Shown here: piece after piece, positions 17,936-26,025 of the stretch
Layout: the number at the start of each line of letters is the position of its first letter
How positions within the stretch are numbered: position 1 is the first letter of the stretch
From: Mumia sp. zg.B17
GTDB taxonomy: Bacteria > Actinomycetota > Actinomycetes > Propionibacteriales > Nocardioidaceae
DNA length: 64,000 nt
Direction: 5' to 3'
Assembly: GCF_019550915.1 (NCBI RefSeq)
Contig: NZ_JAHWCI010000004.1
Coordinates: forward strand, 1 to 64,000
Notes under the pieces: model-generated
The model's input: the letters and a program-made list of their open reading frames with translations, nothing else
Database searches by the model: none
Told to the model about the DNA's origin: nothing
Position numbers and translations under genes: made by a program

Positions 17936-18321
17936 CGGTCGCCTTCGACGCTGGCGTCGTCATCTGTGCTGCGGTCGCCGACCAGCGGGGCGCGATCCTG
18001 CTCGACGCGATCGACGCCTCGTCTCCCGACGTGCCGGTCGGGATCGGATCGACGCTGCTCTTCACCGAGGCGCTCACGGTCGCCGACGACCGTCGTGACG
18101 AGCGCCTCCGCATGATCGCGATCCTTGGCCGGCTCGCGCTCCTCCCCGTCACTCAGGACGTCGCCGTGGTGGCTGCCGCCCTCAAGCTCCGGCACCGGCT
18201 CAAGACTCCCGACGCGCTGCACCTCGCCACCGCGATCACCGCGGGTGCCGATCAGTTCGTGACGATCAACCGACGCGACTTCGGCTCGCGGATCACCGAG
18301 ATCGACATCGTCCACCCGTGA
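17932..18321 (+). CDS. vapC: PIN-domain ribonuclease toxin, VapC family
   Basis: 129-aa PIN-domain endoribonuclease. The acidic residues that bind Mg/Mn are present: Asp in FDAGVV (residue 6), Glu in LLFTEAL (about 46), Asp in TPDALHLATA (about 94) and Asp in TINRRDF (about 114). VapC toxins cleave tRNA or rRNA; the target here is unknown. The GTG start overlaps the antitoxin stop (GTGA), giving the normal antitoxin-first order and translational coupling. A strong hairpin follows the stop. Confidence 0.88.
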   Translation: MTVAFDAGVVICAAVADQRGAILLDAIDASSPDVPVGIGSTLLFTEALTVADDRRDERLRMIAILGRLALLPVTQDVAVVAAALKLRHRLKTPDALHLATAITAGADQFVTINRRDFGSRITEIDIVHP

Positions 18322-18333
18322 GCGCTGTCCCGC

Positions 18334-18360
18334 CTGGCGGGCATCTGTGATGCCCGCCAG
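18334..18360. terminator. bidirectional terminator hairpin between convergent genes
   Basis: Perfect 12-bp inverted repeat CTGGCGGGCATC / GATGCCCGCCAG with a 3-nt loop, placed between the converging stops of vapC and the M15 peptidase gene. No long T run is present on either strand, which is usual in high-GC actinobacteria. Confidence 0.8.
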
Positions 18361-18369
18361 ACGGGCAGC

Positions 18370-19107
18370 TCAGATGCCGCAGGTGGGTGCGGACCAGAAG
18401 CGCGACGCGGGTGCTGCCACATGGACGTGGTCGTCGTGACCTGGGTAGCCCGGCCCCAGGATCATCGCGAACCCGTGGTTGCGTGCCTGCTTCGCGATCG
18501 TGCAGAACCCCTGGGAGCCGGCACCGAGATCGGCGGCGTCGCCGTAGAGGTGCCGACTGTTGGACGCTCCTCCGACCGCGCTGTTGCACGACGTGCTGCG
18601 GAAGCCGCTGTTGACCGTCAGTGGTCGATCACCCAAGGCGTGGCGGAGTGCCTGGAGCTTCCACATCGTGACGAGGGCGTTCGCCCGTGCCGTCGCAGCG
18701 GACACCGCCCCGCCCGACCAGGTGCTGTTGCACCGGTTCAGCTCGGCATAGCTGAAGTTGGCCGGCGTGCAGTCGTCGTCCTGCAGCGCGTAGATCTTGG
18801 AGTACGTCTGGGCGTTCGCGACTCCGTCGGCAGTGAGACCGTACGCCTGCTGGAAGCGCGTGACGGCCGCCTTGGTGGCGGGGCCGTAGCTGCTGTCGAG
18901 GGCGAGGACACCCCCGGAGCCGGGATAGCCCGACACCCGGATCTGGAGCTGACGGACGTCGTCACCCGTCGATCCTTGGGACAGCGTGCGGGACCACGTG
19001 TAGCAGGCGTCGGCAGAGGCCGGACCGGCCGTGGCGACCACGCCGAGCGTGGTGGTGGCGATCACGAGGGCAAGTGCTGCGACGAGATGACGGATGGATC
19101 GGACCAC
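18370..19107 (-). CDS. secreted peptidoglycan peptidase: PG-binding domain plus M15 (VanY/DD-carboxypeptidase-like)
   Basis: 245 aa. The GTG at 19107 is chosen because GGAGG lies 6 nt upstream and it starts directly with a Sec signal peptide (VVRSIRHLVAALALVIATT, cleaved near ASA/DA); a longer frame to 19188 would place about 27 residues before the signal. After the signal comes a peptidoglycan-binding-1 repeat (GSTGDDVRQLQ ... YGPATKAAVTRFQQAYGL). The M15 catalytic domain follows, with the zinc ligands in SRHLYGDAADLG and DDHVHV. Four paired cysteines suggest an exported, oxidised enzyme. It should cleave peptide stems of the cell wall. Confidence 0.85.
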   Translation of the reverse strand: MVRSIRHLVAALALVIATTTLGVVATAGPASADACYTWSRTLSQGSTGDDVRQLQIRVSGYPGSGGVLALDSSYGPATKAAVTRFQQAYGLTADGVANAQTYSKIYALQDDDCTPANFSYAELNRCNSTWSGGAVSAATARANALVTMWKLQALRHALGDRPLTVNSGFRSTSCNSAVGGASNSRHLYGDAADLGAGSQGFCTIAKQARNHGFAMILGPGYPGHDDHVHVAAPASRFWSAPTCGI

Positions 19108-19135
19108 GGTCTGCCTCCAGGGGTGAGGATCGTTG

Positions 19136-19168
19136 TGCCAAGGTTCGTCGCACTCGTCGATCTTGGCA
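19136..19168 (-). promoter_or_regulatory. inverted repeat upstream of the M15 peptidase gene
   Basis: Seven-base arms TGCCAAG (19136-19142) and CTTGGCA (19162-19168) separated by 19 bp, located about 30-60 bp upstream of the GTG start. The position suits an operator or extended transcription-factor site; no regulator is identified. Confidence 0.3.
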
Positions 19169-19251
19169 ACCCCCAACCGCGGGCGCACCGCCTGAGGGAG
19201 GCTGTGGACAACGCTGACGCGTGACGGTCGGTTCGCGGAACAGTTCGGCGC

Positions 19252-20217
19252 ATGCCGCTGTTCGACCCGTACCCCGCGTCACCCGAGCAGATCCTTGCCT
19301 CGGCCGGCGAGATCGAGGGCCGCGCCACTGCCGTGGGCTCCGTCGTGGACGAGACGGTCCGCCGGGTCGTGGCGGCCTCGTCCCACGTCGACGGGTCGCT
19401 CCTCACCGCGATCCCGCTGGGGGCGGGGCCGGTCATGGCGCTGGGTGGCCAGGTCGACGAGCGCTCCCGATACGCGGCGACCGTCGTCCGGGCCTGGGCT
19501 GTCAGCGTGACGATCTACGACGCAGGTGTGGAGGCGCTCAACGCGGAGTACGACGCGGCCGCCGCCGATACTCGCGCGGCGACGACCGCCGACCTTCATC
19601 ACCGGCACGCCGTGCTGGAGGGCTCGCTCGACGACGCCGCGCGGCAGCTCGCCAGGCTCCTCGACGCCGGCCCGTCGGACGACGGCTGGCGACGGCTCGG
19701 CGGGCTCGGCCCCGTGCCTTCCTCGTACGCGCCGCCCGTGGCACGGCCCCGGCGCGGCGGCGACCCCGCCGCGATCACGGCGCTGACGGTCCTGCTGGGC
19801 GATCCACGCGCCTGTCTTCCCGAGACCGGCAACGTCGCGGACTGCCTGGTCGAGGCCGCCTCGGTCCTGCCGGTCGGCAAGCTGCTCAAGCTCCGCAAGC
19901 TGCTCAGAGCCTTCGAGAAGGCCGACGACGTCAAGGACACCAGCAACTACGTCGACGACGTCGCCGACGTCCTCGATGAGCTCCCACACGGCCGGCGGCG
20001 GCACGTTCGTACGGTCGCAACCGAGCAAGAGCTCCGCGACCTCTACGGTCGCCTCACGTCCCGAGGTCTGCCCACCGAGATCGATCGCTACGACGGAATC
20101 GCCGTCAAGCGCCCAGATGGCATCATCATCGGACTCCGGGAGGAATCACGAAGTGGTGGTGTCACGATCGACGTCATCGCTGGGGACGGCATCAAACGGA
20201 AGGTTCATATCCAATGA
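19252..20217 (+). CDS. predicted polymorphic toxin (helical N-terminal delivery-type region, C-terminal toxin domain)
   Basis: 321 aa without a signal peptide. Residues 1-150 are Ala-rich, helical and WXG100/LXG-like in appearance (repeated amphipathic helices), which fits export by an ESX-type system. A Pro/Arg linker and a short hydrophobic segment (EAASVLPVGKLLKLRKLL) follow. The last ~70 residues are compact: ELRDLYGRL ... RPDGIIIGLREESRSGGVTIDV ... KRKVHIQ. The (L/S)R-x-S-SGG-TIDV ... KVHI pattern recurs, from memory, at the C-termini of bacterial polymorphic toxins with small RNase-like folds. The stop overlaps the next gene by 4 nt, as expected for a toxin-immunity pair. The nuclease activity itself is inference. 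Confidence 0.65.
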   Translation: MPLFDPYPASPEQILASAGEIEGRATAVGSVVDETVRRVVAASSHVDGSLLTAIPLGAGPVMALGGQVDERSRYAATVVRAWAVSVTIYDAGVEALNAEYDAAAADTRAATTADLHHRHAVLEGSLDDAARQLARLLDAGPSDDGWRRLGGLGPVPSSYAPPVARPRRGGDPAAITALTVLLGDPRACLPETGNVADCLVEAASVLPVGKLLKLRKLLRAFEKADDVKDTSNYVDDVADVLDELPHGRRRHVRTVATEQELRDLYGRLTSRGLPTEIDRYDGIAVKRPDGIIIGLREESRSGGVTIDVIAGDGIKRKVHIQ

Positions 20218-20639
20218 AGTCGGCAGATGGCCTGACCCTTGATCAAGAGATCCTCTCCAGCGGCTGCCTCGATTGGGTTGATGCCTCAGAGGTCATCGGT
20301 ATCGCCCGCAATCTCGACTCCGCGTCCGCGCTCGACCCTGCGGACCTCCGCGATCTCTGCATCGGTGTCATCGCGCGGCTTTCCGCGAGCGGGTTGATCG
20401 AGATCGGTGAGCTGGGCAAGGACAGCCGATTCGTCCCCTGGGACGGAAGCGAGCCCGAGAACCTCCGCCGCCTCGCGCGCGAGTGGGCACGGCGCGCGGA
20501 CCCGTACCCCCAGATGTGGGACCTCTTCTGGCTCAACACGACGCCTCGCGGTGACGAGATCGGCAACGCGATCACCGACTGGGTCAACGCCGACCCCGAG
20601 ACGCGAGGTCCTGCTCCCTCGGTCGACCCGGCACGGTGA
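20214..20639 (+). CDS. putative immunity protein of the preceding toxin
   Basis: 141 aa, acidic, no signal or membrane segments. The ATG overlaps the toxin stop (ATGA). The first ~70 bases are noticeably more A+T-rich than neighbouring genes, hinting at horizontal acquisition. Residues 70-120 (RFVPWDGSEPENLRRLAREWARRADPYPQMWDLFWLNTT, here quoted only in outline) are rich in aromatic and acidic residues, typical of an interface protein. I do not recognise a named family; the role is inferred from position, size and charge. It ends 7 nt from a convergent gene. Confidence 0.6.
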   Translation: MKSADGLTLDQEILSSGCLDWVDASEVIGIARNLDSASALDPADLRDLCIGVIARLSASGLIEIGELGKDSRFVPWDGSEPENLRRLAREWARRADPYPQMWDLFWLNTTPRGDEIGNAITDWVNADPETRGPAPSVDPAR

Positions 20640-20646
20640 GCGGGTG

Positions 20647-21330
20647 TCAGTTCGAGCTGGTGTCCCGCGGCAGCTTCGGGATCAGCCAGCCGAGGAACGC
20701 ATCCTGGCTCCGCGTCTGCAGATAGACCCGTCCGGGGCCGGTCAGGTCGACGACGAAACCCTCCCCGCTGAGCAGCGTCGACTTCCAGCCGCCAACCTTG
20801 CGCACCTTGAAGTCGACCCCCTCGCTCCAGCCGACGAGGTGACCGGTGTCCACGACGTGCCGCTCCCCCGGCGCGAGGTCCATCGTCTCGATCGCGCCGT
20901 AGCTCGCGACGAGCAACGGCCCGGTGCCCGTGCAGCGGAGCATGAACAGACCCTCGCCACCGAAGAACGTCTTCGCGCCGCCCCACTTGCTGTCGACCTC
21001 GATCTCGGATCCGGCGGCGAGGTAGGCCCCCGACTGGAGAAACACGGTCTCTCCGCTCAACGTCCACGTCACGATGTCGCCGGGCAGCACGGGCGCGAAG
21101 GTGATCGTGCCCGGCCCACCCTGCGCAGTGAAGGTGTTGACGAAGAACGACTCGCCACCGAGCACCGCTCGACGCAGACCCTTGAGCATGCCGCCGCCGG
21201 TCGAGGTCTGGATCTCGACGTTGGACGACATCGCCATCATGGCTCCACCCTCGGCCTTGACCGACTCGCCGGGCGAGAGGGTGCAGACGGCAGCGGCGTA
21301 GCCAGGGCGGCTGGTGATATCGATGTCCAT
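20647..21330 (-). CDS. AIM24/TIGR00266 family protein
   Basis: 227-aa cytosolic beta-rich protein of the TIGR00266/AIM24 family, of unclear biochemical function in bacteria. Recognisable segments are SVKAEGGAMMAMSSNVEI, GGMLKGLRRAVLGGESFF, FGGEGLFMLRCTGTG and the late GWKSTLLSGEGFVVDLTGPG, in the usual order. It is single-copy here, convergent with the immunity gene and 20 nt downstream of the GTPase gene on the same strand, so the two could be cotranscribed. Confidence 0.88.
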   Translation of the reverse strand: MDIDITSRPGYAAAVCTLSPGESVKAEGGAMMAMSSNVEIQTSTGGGMLKGLRRAVLGGESFFVNTFTAQGGPGTITFAPVLPGDIVTWTLSGETVFLQSGAYLAAGSEIEVDSKWGGAKTFFGGEGLFMLRCTGTGPLLVASYGAIETMDLAPGERHVVDTGHLVGWSEGVDFKVRKVGGWKSTLLSGEGFVVDLTGPGRVYLQTRSQDAFLGWLIPKLPRDTSSN

Positions 21331-21349
21331 GTGGGCAGTGTGCCAACTC

Positions 21350-23314
21350 CTACCGCCTTACGCTGTGGAACCACGCGTCGCGGTCTCGGGGGTCTGCACC
21401 GGTCCGTCGTCGGGTCGGCGGCGTGCCGCCCTGCGGTACGGGTGCATGGTGGTCCAGCGACGCGGTCAGCACGGCCTCCCCACCGCTCAGGTCGGACAGG
21501 CGACGCGAGAGTTCCGGCACCGCCACCGAGGGGAGGTGACCGGTGAGCACGGTGAACCCGTCCTGAGGCGCCGATCCGGCCACCGTCCCGCCGAGCCGGC
21601 CGATGAGCGAGAGCACGCGCGCCAGCGCCTTGTCGGGGAGCTCGACCTCGTACCGGTCGATCGGCTGGCACACCTGCGTCCCGGCCCGCTCGAGTGCGGC
21701 GATGACGACGACCGCCGCGAGGTTGCGGAAGTCGGCGCCGACGCTGGACATGGCCTTGTTGAACGACTGGTGCGCGTGGCTCTGCCGAGGCCAGTAGCCC
21801 GACGTCGTCATCGTGACGAGGCAGCCGGTGACCTCCCACCCACGGAGCCCTTGTCGGAGCGCCGCCCGGGCACCTTCCTCCGTCGCAGCCACGAACGCCG
21901 GTGGGAGGTTGCCACGCTCGCTGCCCGCCGAGAACGCGACGCCGCTCCCCCGCGCTCCCGGCTCCACCCGAAGGCCGATCGTTGCCAGGTACGGATTGCC
22001 GGCGACGCCGATCTCCTCGAGCGCGTCGCCGTCGCCGACGACCCGCTCGAGGCACACCACCGAGGTCTCCGCGAACCTGACCCGCACGCCGTAGCGCTCC
22101 TCGAGGACGGCGGCGATGACCTCCTTCTGCACCTCACCATGGAGCCGGACGACGGCCTCCCCCTCGACCTCGTCGACACGCAGGTCGATCAACGGGTCCT
22201 CGTCGGCGAGGTCGGCGAGCCCGGCGAACATCGTCGCCCGCTGCGTCGGGTCGTCCGGGGTGACCACGGTCTGCATCGTCGGCGGCGGAAAGCGGTACGA
22301 GGTCCGTCCCGGTGCGCTCCCCAGCACGTCGCCGATCCGGACGTCCAGCCCTCGCACCACCGCGACCTCGCCCGCCTCGACCGACCTCGTCGTCTGCAGG
22401 CCGCCGGGTCGACTCACCGCGAGCTCGGTCACGGGGGCCGGGGGGAGGCCGGCCGCGGTGACCTTCTCCCGCACCCGGAGCGTGCCGGACCACCATCGGA
22501 CCCACGCGCGACGGCCCCGCACGTCGCGATCGATCGCGAATACTGTCCCGCCGCTCGGGTCCTTCGCCGCCGGAGCCGGGCGAAGGAGCGTCGTGATCGC
22601 GTCACGCAGGGCATCGACGCCGGCGCCGGTGATCGCTGAGCCGACGAGGAGCGGGGTCACGGCCCGTCGGAGTACGGCGTCGCGGAGGCCCGCCGCGAGC
22701 TGGTCCGGCATGATCGGCCGGCCCTCGACCCAGCACGCCAGGACGTCGTCGTCAGCCGACGCGACCGCCTCGATCAGCCGCGGGTCGTCGGACTCCACCG
22801 CCTCGACGCGCGCGTCGCGGTGCCCGATGTTCCGTACGTGCGAGAGCACGGTGACGTCGGCCGTCAGCCGCCGCCGTACCTGCGAGACGACGTGGTCGAG
22901 ATCGGCGCCGCGCCGGTCCACCTTGTTGACGAAGAGCAGCGTCGGCACGCCGAGCCGCCGGAGGGCGCGCCAGATGGCGACCGTCTGAGGCTGCACGCCT
23001 TCGACCGCGGACACGACGAGCACCGCGGCGTCGAGGATCAGCAGCGAACGCTCCACCTCTGCGATGAAGTCCGGGTGGCCCGGCGTGTCCACGATCGTGA
23101 CCGCGAGGTCGTCGAGCGCGAAGGTCGCGACGGAGGCACGGATCGTGATCCCACGCCGACGCTCCAGGTCGGAGGCATCGGTGCGGGTGGTTCCGGCGTC
23201 GACGCTGCCGAGAGCGACAACGGCACCGGCGTCATACAGGAGTCGTTCGGTCAGGCTGGTCTTGCCGGCATCAACGTGCGCGACGACTCCGAGGGTGAGT
23301 GGGGACGAGATCAC
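21350..23314 (-). CDS. EF-G-like GTPase of the Tet(M)/Otr(A) ribosomal-protection type
   Basis: 654-aa translational GTPase with the length of tetracycline ribosomal protection proteins rather than EF-G (~700). G-domain motifs: G1 AHVDAGKTS, G2 RRGITI, G3 DTPGHPDF, G4 NKVDRRGADL. Domains II-V follow, including the domain IV segment GYWPRQSHAHQSFNKAMSS. Otr(A)/Tet(M) proteins bind the ribosome and eject tetracycline; many actinobacteria carry chromosomal relatives of unknown role, so resistance is possible but not shown. GTG start at 23314 with GGAGCT 5 nt upstream. No obvious leader peptide or attenuator precedes it. Confidence 0.85.
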   Translation of the reverse strand: MISSPLTLGVVAHVDAGKTSLTERLLYDAGAVVALGSVDAGTTRTDASDLERRRGITIRASVATFALDDLAVTIVDTPGHPDFIAEVERSLLILDAAVLVVSAVEGVQPQTVAIWRALRRLGVPTLLFVNKVDRRGADLDHVVSQVRRRLTADVTVLSHVRNIGHRDARVEAVESDDPRLIEAVASADDDVLACWVEGRPIMPDQLAAGLRDAVLRRAVTPLLVGSAITGAGVDALRDAITTLLRPAPAAKDPSGGTVFAIDRDVRGRRAWVRWWSGTLRVREKVTAAGLPPAPVTELAVSRPGGLQTTRSVEAGEVAVVRGLDVRIGDVLGSAPGRTSYRFPPPTMQTVVTPDDPTQRATMFAGLADLADEDPLIDLRVDEVEGEAVVRLHGEVQKEVIAAVLEERYGVRVRFAETSVVCLERVVGDGDALEEIGVAGNPYLATIGLRVEPGARGSGVAFSAGSERGNLPPAFVAATEEGARAALRQGLRGWEVTGCLVTMTTSGYWPRQSHAHQSFNKAMSSVGADFRNLAAVVVIAALERAGTQVCQPIDRYEVELPDKALARVLSLIGRLGGTVAGSAPQDGFTVLTGHLPSVAVPELSRRLSDLSGGEAVLTASLDHHAPVPQGGTPPTRRRTGADPRDRDAWFHSVRR

Positions 23315-23491
23315 AGGGCAGCTCCACGACTGGACGGAAGACGGTCCGGGGCGTGGTCGCTGCTGGCATGCTCGTGGTGCCTCTCACTGGTGGTCGGTTG
23401 TCTGCACCCTGGCACGGCAGGCGCGAAACGGTCGAACGGATTTCGACGGGCTGCCACCGGTTGCGGCCCCATGGGCCGTGACGAGACGAAA

Positions 23492-23529
23492 CCGCCCGCG
23501 GTCTCGACGGATGCCGAGGCCGCGGGCGG
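23492..23529 (-). terminator. rho-independent-type terminator of the HesB-fold gene
   Basis: Ten-base inverted repeat CCGCCCGCGG (23492-23501) and CCGCGGGCGG (23520-23529) with an 18-nt loop. On the minus strand it is followed by TTTCGTCTCG. It lies about 30 nt after the stop of the gene ending at 23561. Confidence 0.75.
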
Positions 23530-23560
23530 CTCTCTCGTACGACGGTGTCGTACGGCGTGC

Positions 23561-23845
23561 CTACTGCGCCGGACGCTCGGCGAGCTGGAACTGCACGGCG
23601 CCCTCACTGGTCACCTGGGCGTCGAGGATCTTGTCGTCGAGCACCTGCGAGGCGGCGCCGTCGAGGTACACCTTGGCGTCTCCCGACTCGACGAGCGTGT
23701 CGCCCGGCTCTCCGACGAAGACCGCCGAGATGGCGAACCCCTCGTCCGTCGGTCCGCTGATGCGGAGCCCCCCGTCCTCGGACGGGACCTGCTTGTTGAT
23801 GAGCGTCGTGACGATGTCGCTGGCGTTCTCGGTGAGGGTGAGCAT
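23561..23845 (-). CDS. HesB/IscA-fold protein lacking cysteines
   Basis: 94 aa. The pattern LTENASDIVTTLI ... GLRISG ... GDTLVESGDAKVYLDGAASQVLDDKILDAQV follows the HesB/IscA A-type iron-sulphur scaffold fold, in which three conserved Cys bind the cluster. This protein contains no cysteine at all, so it cannot act as a standard Fe-S carrier. Similar actinobacterial proteins are often labelled 'Fe-S cluster assembly protein HesB' or 'adhesin'. A very strong GGAAGGAG ribosome site precedes the ATG, and the gene has its own terminator, so it is probably a highly expressed monocistron. Function unknown. Confidence 0.75.
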   Translation of the reverse strand: MLTLTENASDIVTTLINKQVPSEDGGLRISGPTDEGFAISAVFVGEPGDTLVESGDAKVYLDGAASQVLDDKILDAQVTSEGAVQFQLAERPAQ

Positions 23846-23913
23846 GAGCTCTCCTTCCGTGGCGGTCAGATCACCCCACCGTTCGTCGGGATGCCGGCCC
23901 GTTCAAGTCGGGC

Positions 23914-23928
23914 GTCCACTGGGTGGAC
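23914..23928. promoter_or_regulatory. short perfect palindrome between the sulfatase and HesB-fold genes
   Basis: GTCCAC-TGG-GTGGAC: perfect 6-bp arms, 3-nt spacer. It sits 11 nt after the sulfatase stop and 69 nt upstream of the HesB-fold ATG (both minus strand). It could be a weak terminator of the sulfatase gene or an operator for the downstream gene. Confidence 0.3.
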
Positions 23929-23939
23929 ACTCGACTCGC

Positions 23940-25955
23940 CTAGCGGCGGTGCGCGGTGACCCCGTCGAGCGTGATCGTGCCGTCGTCCAGGCGGACGCTC
24001 GTCGCATACCGGTACCTCGCCCGTACGGCGGGGTCCGCGAGGTCGATCGCTCCCCCGACGTCGACGGAGAAGAGGAACTCCCACCCGCTCCCTTGGTCGG
24101 CGTACGCGGTCGCGGTGGTGCCGCGGAGCACGAAGGCGTAGCGGGCGTCCGGTCCCGCGAGGTCGACCGTCCCGTCGAGGTTCCCCAGCGGCTCGGCGCC
24201 GGCGGTGATGAGCGTGCCGTCCACCCGAAGGTCCCAGCCGACCCGGTTCAGCCCGTTGTGGTAGCGGAAGAGCAGGTAGTTGTCGGCATCCTCAGCCAGT
24301 CCGACGAACACCGTGTCCTGGTTGCCCGCCTCCGCGAACGTCCCGGGGTCCAGGACGAGCGCGACCTCGTCGGAGGTCGGTGACACGTCGGAGAGGAAGA
24401 CGAGGTGCGTCAGCCGCGAGGCGGAGACGGCGAGCTGCCCGTCCCGTACGGCCACCTCCCCCAGCCGCGCGCCGACCGGCAGGGTCGTCCAGCGCGACAG
24501 GTCGCCGTCGAAGGTCTCGGCGAGCTCGCGGCGTGGGTACGCACGCCTCGACGGCGCTGGCGGAAGCAGGTCCACATCGGCCATGTGCGCGCGGAGCATC
24601 GCCCGCAGGATCCGCTCGGTCACGACCTCGTCGGCGGAGATGTCGGTCGTCTCGCCGGGGTCGCGCGCGAGGTCGTACAGCTCCGTCCGTCCGTCACGCA
24701 GGTACTGGACGAGCTTGTGCCGACCGTGCCGCACCGCAGCGTGCGGATGGGTCCGTCCGATGAAGTGGGGATAGACCCAGAACAACGTGTCGCGCCGGAG
24801 CCGGCCTCGGCCCGTGAGCAGCGGCGCGATGCTCCTCCCGTCGAACTCGCGCCCGGGCCGACCACCGGCGAGGTCGAGCGCGGTCGGGAGGATGTCGATC
24901 GTGCTGGTGGGCGTCGTGTCCTGACGTCCAGGACGGATCGTCCCGGGCCACGAGGCGATCAGCGGCACGCGGATGCCGCCCTCGTACAGCTCGCCCTTGC
25001 CGCCACGCAGCGGCACGTTGGCGTCGCGGTACGGGCCACCGTTGTCGGCGGTGACCAGGAGGAGAGTGTCCTCGGCGATCCCCAGATCGGTGAGCGTCGC
25101 GGCGATGCGCCCGACCTGGTCGTCGATGCTCTCGAGCATCGCCGCCAGCACCGGCCGGTTGGGCGACTCGTCCGCGCCGGGCTTCGCGCGGTACTTCGCC
25201 ACGAGCTCGGGCTTCGCGTCCAGGCTCGTGTGGACCGCGTAGTTCGACAGGTGGAGGAAGAACGGCTCGTCGCGGTGGCGGGTGACGAAGTCGACGGCCT
25301 CCTGAGCCAGTCTGTCGGTGAGGTACTCGCCGGGCTCGCGCGCCGGGAGGCTCGGCATGAAGGAGTACGGGTGGAAGTAGTCGCCGTCGCCGATGTACAG
25401 CTCCTCGGAGGCGATCGCCTCGTCGAAGCCGTGCGCGAAGGGGTTGCCGGGACGGCTCCGGTAGTCGCCGGAGTAGCGCTCGGTCAGGTGCCACTTGCCG
25501 ATCAGGCCGGTCGTGTATCCGTACGGTCCGAGAACGTCGGGCACCGTGCGGAAGTCGGTCGAGAGGTGCTTGTCGCTGGGCGCCGGCTCCCCGCGCAGGA
25601 AGTCGGTGATGCCCGTCCGCGCGGGATAGAGGCCGGTGACGAGCGCCGCGCGGGTCGGCGAGCACAACGACGCCGCCGCGTACGCCGACTCGAACCTCAG
25701 GCCTTCGCGTGCCAGACGATCGATGTGCGGGGTCTCGTTGAAGCTCGTCCCGCAGCAGCCGATCTCGTCCCAGCCGAGATCGTCGATCGAGATGACCAGG
25801 ACGTTCGGTCGCCGCCGGCGTCGCCACGTCACGGCGTCCGCGCGGGTGACCGCGCTCGGCGCCACCGTCAGCGTGAGAGCACCCGCAGCGATGCCGCGGA
25901 GCACGGTGCGCCGGGTGGGTTCGGGGACGTGCTCGGAGGCCTCAGGAATCGACAT
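23940..25955 (-). CDS. Tat-exported sulfatase with C-terminal lectin-like domain
   Basis: 671-aa alkaline-phosphatase-fold sulfatase. The ATG at 25955 is preferred over the GTG at 25967 because AGGTGA sits 8 nt upstream and overlaps that GTG. A twin-arginine signal (TRRTVLRGIAAGALTL) is followed by the metal-binding ISIDDLGWDE and the formylglycine motif CSPTRAALVTG with Cys98 (maturation by FGE), then KWHLTE and TADNGG. Residues ~480-670 form a separate beta-sandwich (LARW-type start FDGDLSRWTTLP; NYLLFRYHNGLNRVGWDLRVDG) like concanavalin-type carbohydrate-binding domains. It should remove sulfate from an extracellular carbohydrate; the substrate is unknown. Confidence 0.88.
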   Translation of the reverse strand: MSIPEASEHVPEPTRRTVLRGIAAGALTLTVAPSAVTRADAVTWRRRRRPNVLVISIDDLGWDEIGCCGTSFNETPHIDRLAREGLRFESAYAAASLCSPTRAALVTGLYPARTGITDFLRGEPAPSDKHLSTDFRTVPDVLGPYGYTTGLIGKWHLTERYSGDYRSRPGNPFAHGFDEAIASEELYIGDGDYFHPYSFMPSLPAREPGEYLTDRLAQEAVDFVTRHRDEPFFLHLSNYAVHTSLDAKPELVAKYRAKPGADESPNRPVLAAMLESIDDQVGRIAATLTDLGIAEDTLLLVTADNGGPYRDANVPLRGGKGELYEGGIRVPLIASWPGTIRPGRQDTTPTSTIDILPTALDLAGGRPGREFDGRSIAPLLTGRGRLRRDTLFWVYPHFIGRTHPHAAVRHGRHKLVQYLRDGRTELYDLARDPGETTDISADEVVTERILRAMLRAHMADVDLLPPAPSRRAYPRRELAETFDGDLSRWTTLPVGARLGEVAVRDGQLAVSASRLTHLVFLSDVSPTSDEVALVLDPGTFAEAGNQDTVFVGLAEDADNYLLFRYHNGLNRVGWDLRVDGTLITAGAEPLGNLDGTVDLAGPDARYAFVLRGTTATAYADQGSGWEFLFSVDVGGAIDLADPAVRARYRYATSVRLDDGTITLDGVTAHRR

Positions 25956-26025
25956 GGGCGTGGTCACCTTTCGCTTCTGGCACGAGGTGAGTCGTGCAGC
26001 CGTTCGAGGCTAGTGACGCGTCGGG

